Below are positions 25,262 to 36,532 of a stretch of DNA of 64,000 bases, piece by piece. The DNA is taken from assembly GCF_009604455.1 (NCBI RefSeq), contig NZ_WEGL01000004.1, forward strand, positions 496,001 through 560,000. The letters are read 5' to 3'. The first letter of the stretch is position 1; each line of letters begins with the position of its first letter. The stretch comes from Streptomyces sp. RB17. GTDB taxonomy: Bacteria > Actinomycetota > Actinomycetes > Streptomycetales > Streptomycetaceae. The position numbers and the translations under genes were made by a program. A model generated the notes under the pieces. The model saw nothing but the letters and a program-made list of their open reading frames with translations. It had not been told where the DNA came from and ran no database searches.

Positions 25262-26299
25262 TCACTCCCGGCCGTCCGGGGCCGACGGGGTGGTGTCCTT
25301 GTCCAGGATGCCCGACTGGGCGATGAGGTAGCCGAGTTGGGCCCGGCTGCCGCTGCCCAGGGCTGTTGCGAGCTTGGCGATGTGGGCCCGGCAGGTGCGG
25401 ACGTTCATGCCCAGGCGGCGGGCGATCGCCTCGTCGACGTGGCCCTCCACGAGGAGCTTGGCGATGGAGTGCTGGATGTCGGTGATGCCGTCCGCGGCGG
25501 TTTCGTAGGGGGTGCCGGCGCTGAGGGGCACCGCGCGGTCCCACATGAACTCGAAGATCTTGACCAGGTACCGGACCAGTCCGGGATGGCGGAGTTCCAG
25601 CGCGACCTGCCGGTCGTCCCGTATGGGGATGAAGGCCACGGTCTCGTCGCAGATGATGAGGCGCTCCACCAGTTCGTCGATGGTGCGGTACTCCGCCTTC
25701 CCGTCGGCGAACTGGTTCACATAGGCGAGCCGCTCGGGGCTGTATCTGGCGGTGTGCTGGTAGAGGGTCCTGATCCGCACCCCGCGCTCGATCAGGGGCT
25801 TGTCGCGTTCCAGTCCCTCGATGAGCCGGCGCTCCGGGTGACGGGCGCTCGGCTGGACCGTGAGCATCTCGTTCCGGCACTGCGCGGTCGCCAGGTCCAG
25901 GGCCGTGTTGATCCGGTCGAGCCCCTCCAGCACGGTGATCGAGTGCGTGGACGCCGTGCCCTGGGCGCTGAGCGCCATGAACGGCTCGAACACGTCGGCC
26001 AGTTCGATCGACAGTCGCCTGCGCTCGGTGATTTCGCGTTCAATAGGGTTGAGCCGCTGGGCCAGGGCGACCGACGGAGGAACCGGGCGCAGCCAGTTCG
26101 GATCGTCGGGATCGGGGTGGAGCAGGGCGAACTCCATGAGGCAGGGGGCGGATTCCGCATCCGCGCGGGCGATACGCCCCGTGCGAAGCGCGTTTGCGTA
26201 CAGTCGCCCTCCTTCCTCGCACAGATCGGTCACCGCGTGGGGATGTGTCGCTTTGGTCCGATTCGCTGTCAAATCTCCACCCCCCAGGGTCCTGAACAT
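25262..26299 (-). CDS. LuxR-type regulator with TrmB/PLD-like sensor domain (paralogue C)
   Basis: Up to 345 aa. Motifs parallel paralogues A and B: LCEEGGRLYANALRTGRIAR, FALLHPDPDDPNWL, EMLTVQPSARHPERR, GVRIRTLYQHTARYSPERL, and the HTH GITDIQHSIAKLLVEGHVDE then AIARRLGMNVRTCRAHIAKL. ATG 26299 has no ribosome site. A TTG at 26272 preceded by GGGGGG aligns better with paralogue A and may be the true start. It is divergent from the small secreted peptide gene at 26386, with an 86-bp shared promoter region, so that peptide/Rieske-like pair is its most likely target. Confidence 0.82.
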   Translation of the reverse strand: MFRTLGGGDLTANRTKATHPHAVTDLCEEGGRLYANALRTGRIARADAESAPCLMEFALLHPDPDDPNWLRPVPPSVALAQRLNPIEREITERRRLSIELADVFEPFMALSAQGTASTHSITVLEGLDRINTALDLATAQCRNEMLTVQPSARHPERRLIEGLERDKPLIERGVRIRTLYQHTARYSPERLAYVNQFADGKAEYRTIDELVERLIICDETVAFIPIRDDRQVALELRHPGLVRYLVKIFEFMWDRAVPLSAGTPYETAADGITDIQHSIAKLLVEGHVDEAIARRLGMNVRTCRAHIAKLATALGSGSRAQLGYLIAQSGILDKDTTPSAPDGRE

Positions 26300-26329
26300 G
26301 CAGGAACATGATGCACTGATTGTGTGGCC

Positions 26330-26351
26330 ATGACGTGCCCGAATGAGTCAT
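26330..26351. promoter_or_regulatory. Inverted repeat in the LuxR C / peptide divergent promoter region
   Basis: ATGAC (26330-26334) and GTCAT (26347-26351) form an inverted repeat with a 12-nt spacer, midway between the divergent starts. It is a candidate operator for the LuxR-type regulators. A nearby direct repeat (GAACATG at 26294-26300 and 26304-26310) is an alternative site. Confidence 0.35.
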
Positions 26352-26385
26352 CGTCTTATCCGACGGGGGAAGAGGGGACCTTCAA

Positions 26386-26592
26386 GTGAGGACGAAGCCG
26401 ACTATGCGTAAGAGAATGCTTCGCTCGGTGCTTGTCGCCGCCTTCTCCGCCGTGGTGGCCTTCGGAACTCTGAGTGGCCTATCCGGTACGAAAGGCGACA
26501 TCCGGGCGGACAGTGTCTGGTCGTTGGCGCCATCAGGTGCGACCGGTGGTTCGGGGACGCCTGTCACCGCGGACGACAGTGTGTGGAGCTGA
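26386..26592 (+). CDS. Small exported peptide precursor with two DSVWS motifs
   Basis: 68 aa (62 aa if ATG 26404 is used). GTG 26386 has GAGGGG eight nt upstream. A basic start (MRKRMLRS) and a hydrophobic core (VLVAAFSAVVAFGTLSGL) form a signal peptide or anchor. The remaining ~34 residues are Gly/Ser/Thr-rich with a repeated motif, ADSVWSLAP in the middle and DDSVWS at the extreme C-terminus, so proteolysis could release short Trp-containing peptides. The stop is followed after 1 nt by the Rieske-like gene. A signalling-peptide role is inferred from size, export, duplicated motif and the divergent regulator. Confidence 0.8.
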   Translation: MRTKPTMRKRMLRSVLVAAFSAVVAFGTLSGLSGTKGDIRADSVWSLAPSGATGGSGTPVTADDSVWS

Positions 26593-26593
26593 C

Positions 26594-26929
26594 GTGACCA
26601 CTCCACCCGACGACCGATCCTTCCGCCGCGAAATGGCCACGGCCTACCGCTCCGGCTGGCACTTCATCGACCTGGTCACCGCCATCCCCCACAGTGGTGA
26701 CTCGCTGATGGTGACCGTGTTCGGTGAGCCGGTCGTCGTGACGCGGGACGAGGACGAGGACGTGCGGGCGTACCGGTGCCTGCGCAAGCCGCGGGGTGCG
26801 CCCCAGCCGGTGCGGTGTGCCGTCCGGTACGGAATGATCTTTGTGAATCTCGACCAGCGGGACCACCGGCTCGCCGAGCCGACGGACCAGGAGCTGAGGA
26901 CCGTCTCTGCCACCCCCCGCAGTGCCTGA
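26594..26929 (+). CDS. Rieske-like protein lacking 2Fe-2S ligands
   Basis: 111 aa. It aligns by eye to the Rieske domain of ring-hydroxylating oxygenases: SGWHFIDLVTAIPHSGDSLM and VTVFGEPVVVTRDED, then VRAYRC and, near the end, RYGMIFVNLDQRDH, which resembles the GxIFVNLD segment after a Rieske domain. The CxH...CxxH ligand set is absent; only one Cys of the first pair seems retained (AYRCLRKPRGA), and the segment carrying the second pair is deleted. It is probably a ligand-binding or scaffold protein, not an electron carrier. GTG 26594 has GGAG six nt upstream and is coupled to the peptide gene. Confidence 0.7.
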   Translation: MTTPPDDRSFRREMATAYRSGWHFIDLVTAIPHSGDSLMVTVFGEPVVVTRDEDEDVRAYRCLRKPRGAPQPVRCAVRYGMIFVNLDQRDHRLAEPTDQELRTVSATPRSA

Positions 26930-27088
26930 CGCGATTCCCCCGTCGTAAAAGATCGCTCAGGTGCTTCCCCCCGCAGCGGCGTCACCGTGACCTGAACACG
27001 GTGACGCCGCTGCAGTTTTCTGGGGGATATTCCATGGCATTTCGGGGTATGGGCGCGCTCCCAGGGTGGCTGAAAGTTATCGGTCGTC

Positions 27089-27481
27089 TCAGCCGTTCCC
27101 CAGGGCCCGCTCCACCTCGATCTCGATCACCACGCGCGCCGGATTCGGCCCCGGTGTCCGCTCGTAGCGCTCGGCATAGCGCCGTACCGCCTCCGCGACC
27201 CGTTCCGGCTCCGTCGACACCCTGGCCCGCCCCTCCAGCGTGGCCCAGCGCCGGCCGTCCACCTGGCACACCGCGACCCGGGCGCCCTCGGCCCCGGCCG
27301 CGCGCACATGCCGTACCTTCGCGCTGGTCCCGTTGGTGATCACCCTGGCCAGCCCGGCCTCCGCGTCGTACGTCACCCCCACCGGCACCACATGCGGACT
27401 GCCGTCGGGCCGGAGCGTCGTCAGGGTGCACAGATGGCGTTCCCGCCAGAACGCCAGGTACTGCTCGGAGTGGTTCGCCAT
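27089..27481 (-). CDS. PPOX-class flavin/F420-binding oxidoreductase
   Basis: 130 aa, split-barrel fold of the pyridoxamine-phosphate-oxidase superfamily. The pattern LAFWRERHLCTLTTLRPDGS and PHVVPVGVTYDAE, then TNGTSAKVRHVRAAG and VDGRRWATLEGRARV, is typical of F420- or FMN-dependent FDOR-B-type reductases in actinobacteria. The substrate is unknown. ATG 27481 is used. It is divergent from clpB, and its start lies 57 bp from the clpB HAIR box, so HspR could in principle affect both. Confidence 0.85.
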   Translation of the reverse strand: MANHSEQYLAFWRERHLCTLTTLRPDGSPHVVPVGVTYDAEAGLARVITNGTSAKVRHVRAAGAEGARVAVCQVDGRRWATLEGRARVSTEPERVAEAVRRYAERYERTPGPNPARVVIEIEVERALGNG

Positions 27482-27537
27482 GCCCGCAACCTAGTCCCCG
27501 CAGGACTTCCCCGGCCCTCCGCCCTACCCCTCAGCAC

Positions 27538-27558
27538 CTTGAGCGGAATAGGCTCAAC
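27538..27558 (+). promoter_or_regulatory. HAIR box of clpB (HspR site)
   Basis: CTTGAGC-N7-GCTCAAC keeps the inverted core of the HspR box. It lies 60 bp upstream of the clpB start, placing clpB in the HspR regulon with the dnaK operon. Confidence 0.85.
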
Positions 27559-27617
27559 TTTGTGTACGCTGGTCAAGTCAGCGCTGGAGTGTGTGGCCGA
27601 GGAGGAGAACGGACGAC

Positions 27618-30207
<2,590 letters not shown>

Positions 30208-30215
<8 letters not shown>

Positions 30216-30226
30216 CGCTCACAGCG
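30208..30226 (+). terminator. Hairpin over the clpB stop codon
   Basis: CGCTGTGA (30208-30215) pairs with TCACAGCG (30219-30226) around CGC. The stem includes the clpB TGA and also overlaps the stop of the convergent short ORF, so it could terminate either strand. Confidence 0.5.
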
Positions 30227-30404
30227 TGAACGCGGTGAACCGTACGAGGGCCCGGCCGTGGCTCTCGTACGTCACCTCCACCGAGACCGCGTCCGCGTCG
30301 GCGCGTGGCCCCCACCGCATCGACCCCACTGGTTCACGGGTCGTCCACCCGACCAGCCGGATCTTGTCAGCCAAAGGCTGACAGGCCCCGTCAGGGCTTG
30401 CCAC
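30219..30404 (-). CDS. Short hypothetical protein or 3' gene remnant
   Basis: 61 codons open from GTG 30404. The last ~45 (IRLVGWTTREPVG, SVEVTYESHGRALVRFTAFTL) have the strong third-position G/C bias of real genes, while the first ~14 do not. This suggests the 3' end of a decayed gene, or a shorter gene with a later start. No family is recognised. It converges with clpB, 3 nt apart. Confidence 0.35.
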   Translation of the reverse strand: MASPDGACQPLADKIRLVGWTTREPVGSMRWGPRADADAVSVEVTYESHGRALVRFTAFTL

Positions 30405-30457
30405 CCCCCTCCCCGCATGGGGGAGGATGGCGGAATCCGCATGAAGGGAAATACACG

Positions 30458-30997
30458 GTGAGCATCGACCCGTCCTCGATTCCGAACTTCGGGGGCCAGC
30501 CCGAACCGCAGCCCCAAGGACCGGCGGGCCCCGTCGTCCCGGATCAGGATCTTGTGAAGCAGCTCCTCGACCAGATGGAGCTGAAGTACGTCGTGGACGA
30601 GGAGGGTGACCTCGCGGCGCCGTGGGAGCAGTTCCGCACCTACTTCATGTTCCGTGGAGAGGGCGAACAAGCCATCTTCTCGGTGCGGACCTTCTACGAC
30701 CGCCCGCACAAGATCGACGAGAAGCCGCAGCTGCTGGAGTCCGTCGACGACTGGAACCGCCGCACCCTGTGGCCCAAGGTGTACACGCACACCCACGACG
30801 ACGGCACCGTCCGGCTGATCGGCGAGGCCCAGATGCTGATCGGCACGGGCGTCGACATCAACCACTTCGTCTCCTCGACCGTCAGCTGGGTGCGGGCCGC
30901 GATCGAGTTCGACCGGTGGCTCGTCGAGCAGCTCGGCCTGGAGCAGGACGTCAACGAATCGGACAACCCCGAGAACCCCGAGAACGACGGGGAGTAA
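30458..30997 (+). CDS. YbjN-domain protein
   Basis: 179 aa. The core matches the YbjN (bacterial sensory transduction regulator-like) family: LVKQLLDQMELKYVVDEEGD, AIFSVRTFYDRPHKIDEKPQ, DWNRRTLWPKVYTHTHDDGT and a C-terminal amphipathic helix (IEFDRWLVEQLGLEQ). These small cytoplasmic proteins resemble T3SS-chaperone folds and probably bind other proteins; the role is not established. The N-terminal ~25 residues and the NPENPENDGE tail are low-complexity. GTG 30458 has AAGGGA nine nt upstream. Confidence 0.88.
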   Translation: MSIDPSSIPNFGGQPEPQPQGPAGPVVPDQDLVKQLLDQMELKYVVDEEGDLAAPWEQFRTYFMFRGEGEQAIFSVRTFYDRPHKIDEKPQLLESVDDWNRRTLWPKVYTHTHDDGTVRLIGEAQMLIGTGVDINHFVSSTVSWVRAAIEFDRWLVEQLGLEQDVNESDNPENPENDGE

Positions 30998-31012
30998 GCC
31001 CCGCCCCGCCGC

Positions 31013-32206
31013 CTACAGCGGCTCCTGCGCGTACACCAAGAGGTACGCGCCGTAGACATGGCTGAGCCCGGCCAGGGCCGCGACCAGCACGGTCGCGTGC
31101 CAGGGCCGGGCTTTCGCCGTGCGCGCCAGCCCCTGGGCCAGCGGCAGCAGCAGCGGGAACGCCGGCAGCAGGAACCGCGGCTTGGACTCGAAGAAGCCCG
31201 ACCCGCCGAGCGCGACCAGCAGCAGCAGCCCGCTGAAGACGAGCAGCGGCAGCGGAGCGCGGTCCAGGAGCAGCAGCGCGTACAGCACCGTCGCCGCCGT
31301 GACCAGGACCAGGGCCATCGGGAACACGAACCGGCTGCTGTGCAGCAGCATCGAGCGCACGAAGTGCAGCGAGCCGTGTCCGAAGTCGAACGCCGACCCC
31401 CACAGTCGCTGCACCTCGAAGTAGCCCCCGAGCAGATCCCCCTTCCGCTGCCCGACCCACAGCACATACGCCGTCCAGCCCAGCGGGGCGAGCGCCGCGC
31501 CCGTCCACAGCCTGTGGGAAACTTTTCCGCGCCGCCGCCACAGCTCGGTCCCGGCCACGGTCAGCACCGCGGCGGCGACCGCGAACCCGTTCGGCCGGGC
31601 CAGCCCCGCGAGCGCCGCCAGCGCGCCCGCCCAGAGCCAGTTCCCGGCCAGCAGCGCGTACAGCGACCAGGCCGCGAACGCGGTCAGCACCGGCTCGGTG
31701 TACGCCATCGACAGCACCACCGCGTGCGGCAGCAGCCCCCACAGCAGCACCAGCGCGACACCGGTGGCCCGCCCGTGCAGGCGGGCGCCGACCGCGTGGA
31801 TCCCCGCGGCGGCCACCGCGGCCCCGGTCCACGAGATCAACAGCCCCGCGGTGTCCCCGCCGACCGGGATCAGCGCGGTCACCGCCCGCAGCAGCGCCGG
31901 GTACAGCGGGAAGAACGCCAGGTCGCTGTGCGGGCCCGGCTCGCGGGAGGGGAGATCGTGACCGTAGCCGTGCGTCGCGATGCCCAGGTACCAGACCGAG
32001 TCCCAGGACCGGGCGAGCAGCGTCAGCGGATGCCGCCCGGCGACCTGCGCGACGAGCGCGAGCACGGCGACCCCGGTGAGCCGGACGCCGAGGAACAGGC
32101 CCACGGCGACCCCGCCCGCGCGGACGAGGGAGGGCCGGGCGCGATCTCGCTGCGCCGGCTTCGTCGTGGCCACGGGCGGGGAGAGGGTGGTGCTGGCGTG
32201 GGTCAC
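31013..32206 (-). CDS. Polytopic membrane protein, PIG-V/mannosyltransferase-like
   Basis: 397 aa with about nine to ten membrane helices. The early segment SWDSVWYLGIATHGYG contains the W-D-x-x-W/Y-L-xIA-x-x-GY pattern of PIG-V/GT-C type glycosyltransferases acting from polyprenyl-phosphate sugars on the outer face of the membrane. SKPRFLLPAFPLLLPLA near the C-terminus is also typical. The acceptor is unknown. GTG 32206 has GGGTG nine nt upstream. It converges on the YbjN gene, with 15 bp between stops. Confidence 0.85.
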   Translation of the reverse strand: MTHASTTLSPPVATTKPAQRDRARPSLVRAGGVAVGLFLGVRLTGVAVLALVAQVAGRHPLTLLARSWDSVWYLGIATHGYGHDLPSREPGPHSDLAFFPLYPALLRAVTALIPVGGDTAGLLISWTGAAVAAAGIHAVGARLHGRATGVALVLLWGLLPHAVVLSMAYTEPVLTAFAAWSLYALLAGNWLWAGALAALAGLARPNGFAVAAAVLTVAGTELWRRRGKVSHRLWTGAALAPLGWTAYVLWVGQRKGDLLGGYFEVQRLWGSAFDFGHGSLHFVRSMLLHSSRFVFPMALVLVTAATVLYALLLLDRAPLPLLVFSGLLLLVALGGSGFFESKPRFLLPAFPLLLPLAQGLARTAKARPWHATVLVAALAGLSHVYGAYLLVYAQEPL

Positions 32207-32270
32207 ACCTGAGCACCCTGCAAGGACGGGTGCGCGGATGCGAGCAGGTGGGCGCCGAGTGGGGGTGGGT

Positions 32271-32462
32271 TCACCTGTGTCGAGTACGGCAGGGGTCCTG
32301 ACGGGGTGCGGGCGCGCATCCCGAGTGATGGGTGGCCGGCCGCCGGGTGCGGTGGCGGGCGCCTCGCCCCGGATCCCGGCCCCCGTTTCCCCTGCCGAGC
32401 GCGCCGCATCCGGCCAATCCCCCCACGAGGACGAGCACCGCGCCCCCGAAGTGCATCCTCAT
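32271..32462 (-). CDS. Putative small lipoprotein
   Basis: 63 aa. A strong site (GGAGGGGAGC) directly precedes ATG 32462. The product opens MRMHFGGAVLVLVGGLAGCG, a compact signal with lipobox LAGC (Cys 19). After about residue 30 the sequence becomes Arg/Pro/His-rich and codon bias weakens, so the 3' half may be frameshifted or simply disordered. It lies between the aminotransferase and the mannosyltransferase-like gene on the same strand. Confidence 0.45.
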   Translation of the reverse strand: MRMHFGGAVLVLVGGLAGCGALGRGNGGRDPGRGARHRTRRPATHHSGCAPAPRQDPCRTRHR

Positions 32463-32549
32463 GCTCCCCTCCGTATGTTGTCGGGCGACATGCGCTTTCG
32501 GACGCCGGGAACCATCGGGACCGTCCCCGGTCCTTCGGCCAGGAGGTGC

Positions 32550-33725
<1,176 letters not shown>

Positions 33726-33752
33726 GGCGGCCATCCTGCGCCCAAGCTCTGG

Positions 33753-33770
33753 AGTTCCTCAACACTGCTT
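33753..33770 (+). repeat. Left copy of an 18-bp direct repeat flanking an integrase-bearing island (possible attL)
   Basis: AGTTCCTCAACACTGCTT here and AGTTCCTCAACTCTGCTT at 37092-37109 differ by one base and are in the same orientation. The 3.3 kb between them holds an integrase remnant and atypical genes. The copy sits 28 bp upstream of the aminotransferase start. The stretch 33771-34058 carries no supported gene. Confidence 0.5.
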
Positions 33771-33845
33771 CGCTGATGGGCGCCTGCGTCGACACCCAAC
33801 CCACCATCGCTCACCAGGGGAAGGGCTGTCCTCGGCTGTCGCCAT

Positions 33846-33893
33846 CTGTCGTCGTCGCCTGCCTTCGGACGGCCCACAGACGGCCCCAGGGAT
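33846..33893 (+). repeat. Island repeat copy 1
   Basis: The segment beginning CTGTCGTCGTC and containing TTCGGACGGCC and CCCCAGGGAT is repeated with changes at 34728-34775. A shorter relative, TTCTCGGACGGCTCAGGGA, follows the truncated integrase near 36269. Confidence 0.5.
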
Positions 33894-34058
33894 CCCCCGG
33901 GGCCGCTAGTGGTTCCGGTTGTCCGGCCCCCTCGATGCGAACTATGGGCATGGTGGTCGCCGAGGTCGATCGGGCACGTCAGCTGGTTGCTTGGGGGTGG
34001 CGGCGGTCGGTCCTGGGCGCAGAGGTTGCGGTCCCCCGGTGCTGTACGGGGCGCTTCC

Positions 34059-34436
34059 TTACGATGCGGTGGCTTCCTCGACTGAGTCTCGAACATCAAG
34101 TACAGAGCCGGCCCCCGTCAGTTCGAGCACCCTCAGAAGCTGAGGCGTCGGCTCAGCCACACGCAACGCGGTCATGGGACGGACGCGGAGTAGCAGATTC
34201 AAGAAAGTTGAATCTGCAAAGGTTACCCGGGAGGCGTCCACCACGACCTTGGAGTACTTTTCCGACGCGTCTTCCAGGGCCTCAGCCAACGGCGCGATGT
34301 TCTGCATGTCGTAGTGGCCGTGCGCGACGATCATCCACGCACCGTCCCACTCGTACTGAAGAACTGCAGCTGACTCCGGAACAGGCCCATTGACCTGCTC
34401 CTTCGACGGTTCGCTGGTTGCGTCTGCCGGACTCAC
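34059..34436 (-). CDS. STAS-domain protein (anti-sigma factor antagonist type)
   Basis: 125 aa with a single STAS domain (about 25-120). VVVDASRVTFADSTFLNLLL carries the DS(T/S) motif whose Ser is the usual phosphorylation site in SpoIIAA/RsbV-like antagonists. No anti-sigma kinase or sigma gene is adjacent, so its partner must be elsewhere. It lies inside the 33.75-37.1 kb island and its codon bias is weaker than that of the core genes. GTG 34436 is the best start. Confidence 0.8.
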   Translation of the reverse strand: MSPADATSEPSKEQVNGPVPESAAVLQYEWDGAWMIVAHGHYDMQNIAPLAEALEDASEKYSKVVVDASRVTFADSTFLNLLLRVRPMTALRVAEPTPQLLRVLELTGAGSVLDVRDSVEEATAS

Positions 34437-34970
34437 GTTCTCAGTATGGAGGCCTGGTGGGGCAAGCTGAAGCCCGGAAGATTAAAGATCGAGAGGCCTC
34501 AGCGGGCGAAACCGGACCCCTGCACACCAGCTATTGGGCCTGGCCTCATCCTTATCAGGTCGATCACGCCACTGATGTCAGGAACGGAGGCTCTCTTGAC
34601 ACGGGGCCACGTTGCCAACGCATGCCCATAACGGACAGCGGCGAGTGCGAGCCCCGTGGCTTCACTGATCGGCACCTGCGCCGGTACCCGAAGCAACGTC
34701 TCTGAGCAGGGGGGGAGCGGTCGGCAACTGTCGTCGTCTGTCGTCTTCGGCCGCCCTCGGACGGCCCCAGGGATAACGCCGGGCTTGGACAGCGTCACGC
34801 CAGGCGCGACGGGCGACGAGGACTATTGCCCGCTCAGTTCGTCCAGCAGTTTCGTGTTTTGTACGGCCGTAGGAGTGATTAAAAGATGAATGACGTTAGG
34901 CTCTGATCCTTTTTGCACATCGTTCTCCAGGTATCTGCCCGATCCGGGGCACAGCAGCGGAGGAGAACAT
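34437..34970. other. Island spacer without a supported gene
   Basis: This 534-bp region is less GC-biased than its surroundings. Open frames occur on both strands, but none has a ribosome site or codon bias. It contains repeat copy 2 (34728-34775: CTGTCGTCGTC, CCTCGGACGGCC, CCCCAGGGAT) and the promoter region for the secreted gene at 34971. Confidence 0.5.
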
Positions 34971-35237
34971 ATGAGGACCGTCCGGAAGATTGCAGCGGTG
35001 GCCACGGCCACCTGCGGAATCCTCTTCGCCGGCATCGGGGTGGCCAGCGCTTGCCCCCAGGACAACGGCGGGGGGGACAACATCCCCGTACTGAGCAACA
35101 TCAACACGATGAACTGGGACGACTCGCCCTTCTGCGGAGTTCAGGTCAAGACCAAGGACACCCAGCAGAAGACGTCCTGTGTGGTAGTGCACAACGAGGG
35201 CAGCACTAACAGCCCGGTGTACATCAGCACCTTCTGA
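34971..35237 (+). CDS. Small secreted Cys-containing protein
   Basis: 88 aa. ATG 34971 has GGAGGAG seven nt upstream. The signal peptide is MRTVRKIAAVATATCGILFA through GIGVASA. The mature ~60 residues include CPQDNGGGDN, SPFCGVQV and TSCVVVHNEG, with three Cys and several Asn/Gly/Thr. No domain is recognised. A hairpin terminator follows at 35254. It is monocistronic and inside the integrase island. Confidence 0.75.
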   Translation: MRTVRKIAAVATATCGILFAGIGVASACPQDNGGGDNIPVLSNINTMNWDDSPFCGVQVKTKDTQQKTSCVVVHNEGSTNSPVYISTF

Positions 35238-35253
35238 TCTTGATCTTTCATAG

Positions 35254-35283
35254 CGGTCCGGCGGTTCGCCCGTCGGACCGTTT
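35254..35283 (+). terminator. Terminator of the small secreted gene
   Basis: CGGTCCG (35254-35260) pairs with CGGACCG (35274-35280), with a GCGG-TTCG-CCC apex and TTT after the stem. The next 308 bp, to 35591, hold nothing recognisable. Confidence 0.8.
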
Positions 35284-35591
35284 GGCTTGTCGGGGCGTTC
35301 GCAGGTAGGTGAGTGATCCGGCTGTTGTGTCGGGTGCGCGCCCAGGGGTTCGGCATGGTTCGGCCTCACTGCGGTTCATCATGCGGCGGTCGGTGAGGCA
35401 GGCGGTTGGCGTAGTGACTTTGGCCGGGAGCTGCTTTGGCGCGAGTGATCACGGCCCCGTAAGCTTCCGGCGCGTCGGGCAGGCTGTGGACCTGCCCGGT
35501 AAAGCACGACGTTGGGGCCATGATCTTCGAGGCGTAGAGAAACCTGTAACGGGCTCTAGCTGGTGCGGCTGTGTCTTGTCTCGGTTGATGC

Positions 35592-36267
35592 TTGACGTTG
35601 TGGCTGCGGCTTGCCGCGAAGTGGCTGAGCGCGATCGAGACGGACATGACGCGGGGCCAGTACACGGATCCCAAGTCCGTGCGGATCACGTTCCGGCAGT
35701 ACGCCGAAAAGTGGTTGGACAGCAAGACATCCGGCCCGATGACCCGGAAGGAACTCGGCCGGCGCCTACGCCTGCACGTCTGCCCGGTGCTTGGCTCCCG
35801 GCCGGTCGGGACCTTCCGGCCCGAGCACATCCGGGAGCTCCTGGCCGCGCTGGAAGCGAAGCCCGGTGTTGGCGCTTCGTACGTCCGGAACATCTTCGCG
35901 GACGTTCAGTCGGTCCTGTCTGCCGCTGTGGATGACTCGCTCCTGTCGCGCAATCCGTGCGGCGCGCGAACCGTGCGGCGGTCCAAGCCCGACGCTCACC
36001 CGGTGGTCCCGTAGGTGCCCGCGCAGGTGTTCGCCGTTCGAGCGGCGCTGCTGGAGCGGTACCGAGCGATGGTCGATGTCGGCGCCGGATGCGGCCTCCG
36101 CCACGGGGAAGTGTTCGGGCTGGCCGAGGACGCCATCGACGCTGACGGGCGCACGCTTCACGTCGTGCGGCAGATCAAGCACGTTGAGGGCCACCCGGTG
36201 TTCGCCCTCCCCAAGAGAGGCAAGAAGCGCGCTGTGCCGCTTCCCAATTCTGTTGCGGATGGCTGTT
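35592..36267 (+). pseudogene. Tyrosine-recombinase phage integrase, interrupted and truncated
   Basis: Integrase similarity begins near AIETDMTRGQYTDPK and runs through the SAM-like DNA-binding domain (FRQYAEKWLDSKTSG, RPEHIRELLAALE, NIFADVQSVLSAAVDD). An in-frame TAG at 36012-36014 stands where relatives have Trp (PVVPW). The frame continues with the start of the catalytic domain (RYRAMVDVGAGCGLRHGEVF, with its first catalytic Arg, then PKRGKKRAVPLPNSVAD). It stops matching near 36265, so the HxxR and Tyr motifs are lost; the N-terminal ~60 residues are also missing. Confidence 0.85.
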
Positions 36268-36532
36268 CTCGGACGGCTCAGGGACGGCGTCAGCCGCTGA
36301 TATCAGCCGTCACTCGCGTCTTTGGCCCCCGGTCACCAGCGGCCCGATCGGCGCTCACACAGCTCATCCGGGGTACGGGTGTGCCCTTCGTGGCACCTGC
36401 GGCAATCCCCTGTTGGCGGCGCGGGTTGCAGTCGCGGTGCCGGAGGATTGCGGCCATGCTGTTAGGGGAGCGTGGCTGGCTTCGCGCGGGCGGTGTGCAT
36501 CGGTGACCGCGTTGCATAGGAAGGCTGCTGGC

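Noticed and set aside
34418..34798. Small ORFs on both strands in the island spacer
   Set aside because: They show no codon bias, ribosome site or recognisable domain, and they overlap each other.
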